Shown piece after piece: positions 61,034 to 64,000 of a DNA stretch of 64,000 nucleotides. The translations under genes were made by a program, and so were the position numbers. How positions within the stretch are numbered: the first letter of the stretch is position 1; each line of letters starts with the position of its first letter. Origin of the DNA: Paenibacillus silvisoli (GTDB lineage: Bacteria; Bacillota; Bacilli; Paenibacillales; Paenibacillaceae); contig NZ_CP133017.1 of the NCBI RefSeq assembly GCF_030866765.1, positions 4,733,501 through 4,797,500 of the forward strand, given 5' to 3'. Under the pieces are notes generated by a model that did no database searches, was not told the DNA's origin, and saw only the letters and a program-made list of their open reading frames with translations.

Positions 61034-61150
61034 GCTTGGCGACGTCCTACTCTCCCAGGACCCTGCGGTCCAAGTACCATCGGCGCTGGAGGGCTTAACG
61101 GTCGTGTTCGGGATGGGTACGCGTGGTTCCCCTCCGCCATCGCCACCAAA
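61034..61150 (-). rRNA. rrf: 5S ribosomal RNA
   Basis: 117 nt on the minus strand, beginning TTTGGTGGCGATGGCGGAGG and ending AGAGTAGGACGTCGCCAAGC. Arms TGGTGGCGA / TCGCCAAGC pair, and the conserved CCCATCCCGAACACG and CCGATGGTA are present. Confidence 0.97.
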
Positions 61151-61273
61151 CGTGTTCAGCGGATGACTTGTTGATCATCCAGGCTTTTTGCTTTAGCAAA
61201 AGAGCCATCATTTAAGTCAAGGCTTGCGCCTTGAAAACTGGATACGAACCTTTGCGAAGGTTGAAGCAATGTT
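61151..61273 (-). other. 23S-5S intergenic spacer
   Basis: 123 bp between the mature ends of 23S and 5S rRNA. No tRNA is seen in it. Confidence 0.8.

Positions 61274-64000
<2,727 letters not shown>

Overview
The window is a chromosomal segment of an endospore-forming, Gram-positive bacterium, most likely a Paenibacillus or close Paenibacillaceae relative. Supporting signs are an alpha/beta small acid-soluble spore protein, a gerA/gerC remnant, an SLH-anchored GH18 enzyme, YesM/YesN-type and membrane-bound AraC regulators, many sugar ABC transporters, strong AGGAGG ribosome sites with TTG/GTG starts, and moderately high GC.

Layout. 1-5.1 kb: the start of an LplB-type sugar permease, divergent from a membrane-anchored AraC regulator, then a serine hydrolase and an SASP gene. 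5.1-14.9 kb: a monosaccharide import and sensing block on the minus strand. It comprises a membrane-anchored sugar-binding sensor, histidine kinase and response regulator (joined by two ATGA overlaps), a XylF-like lipoprotein, and then a separate binding protein-ATPase-permease operon. 15.1-17.7 kb: an extremely low-complexity Q/S/Y/G-rich protein, a MerR/SDR pair with a textbook 19-bp-spacer promoter, and a CBO0543-type membrane protein. 17.8-22.7 kb: a duplicated ahpCF peroxidase system with three near-identical promoters carrying PerR-like and Fur-like boxes. 22.8-25.9 kb: a phosphodiester glycosidase, a glycosyltransferase with a short GtrA-like tail, and a dead IS4-type transposase. 26-31.8 kb: a beta-helix lipoprotein, DUF4956 and VTC-domain cluster, divergent from an OmpR/EnvZ-type pair. 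31.9-36.6 kb: a gerA-gerC deletion remnant, an MFS transporter with ROK regulator, and SLH-GH18.

37.3-54.9 kb is the most interesting part: a 17.6-kb run of twelve genes all on the minus strand. It runs LacI, FucI-type isomerase, AraB-type ribulokinase, GH172 (DUF2961), DUF4185/GH183-like lipoprotein, CUT1 binding protein and two permeases, DUF6259, zinc alcohol dehydrogenase, a second DUF4185-like lipoprotein with a discoidin-like tail, a second GH172, and a second LacI. GH172 plus DUF4185 is the enzyme pair known for D-arabinan breakdown. FucI plus AraB would take D-arabinose through D-ribulose to D-ribulose 5-phosphate. I read this as a candidate D-arabinan (or related D-arabinofuranoside) utilisation locus in a Firmicute.

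55-64 kb: repeat arrays, a GH36 alpha-galactosidase, a WGxxGxxG protein, RNase J, and a convergent rRNA operon (5S and most of 23S, minus strand).

Between the operons lie phased repeats. A 52-bp unit built on a TGTACGA...TCGTACA palindrome occurs as 4-5 copies at 9.26 kb and 15 copies at 55.5 kb. A second family built on GGCAACCGTTA / TAACGGTTGCC occurs at three places with about 50-bp phasing. These arrays open long reading frames that are almost certainly not genes.
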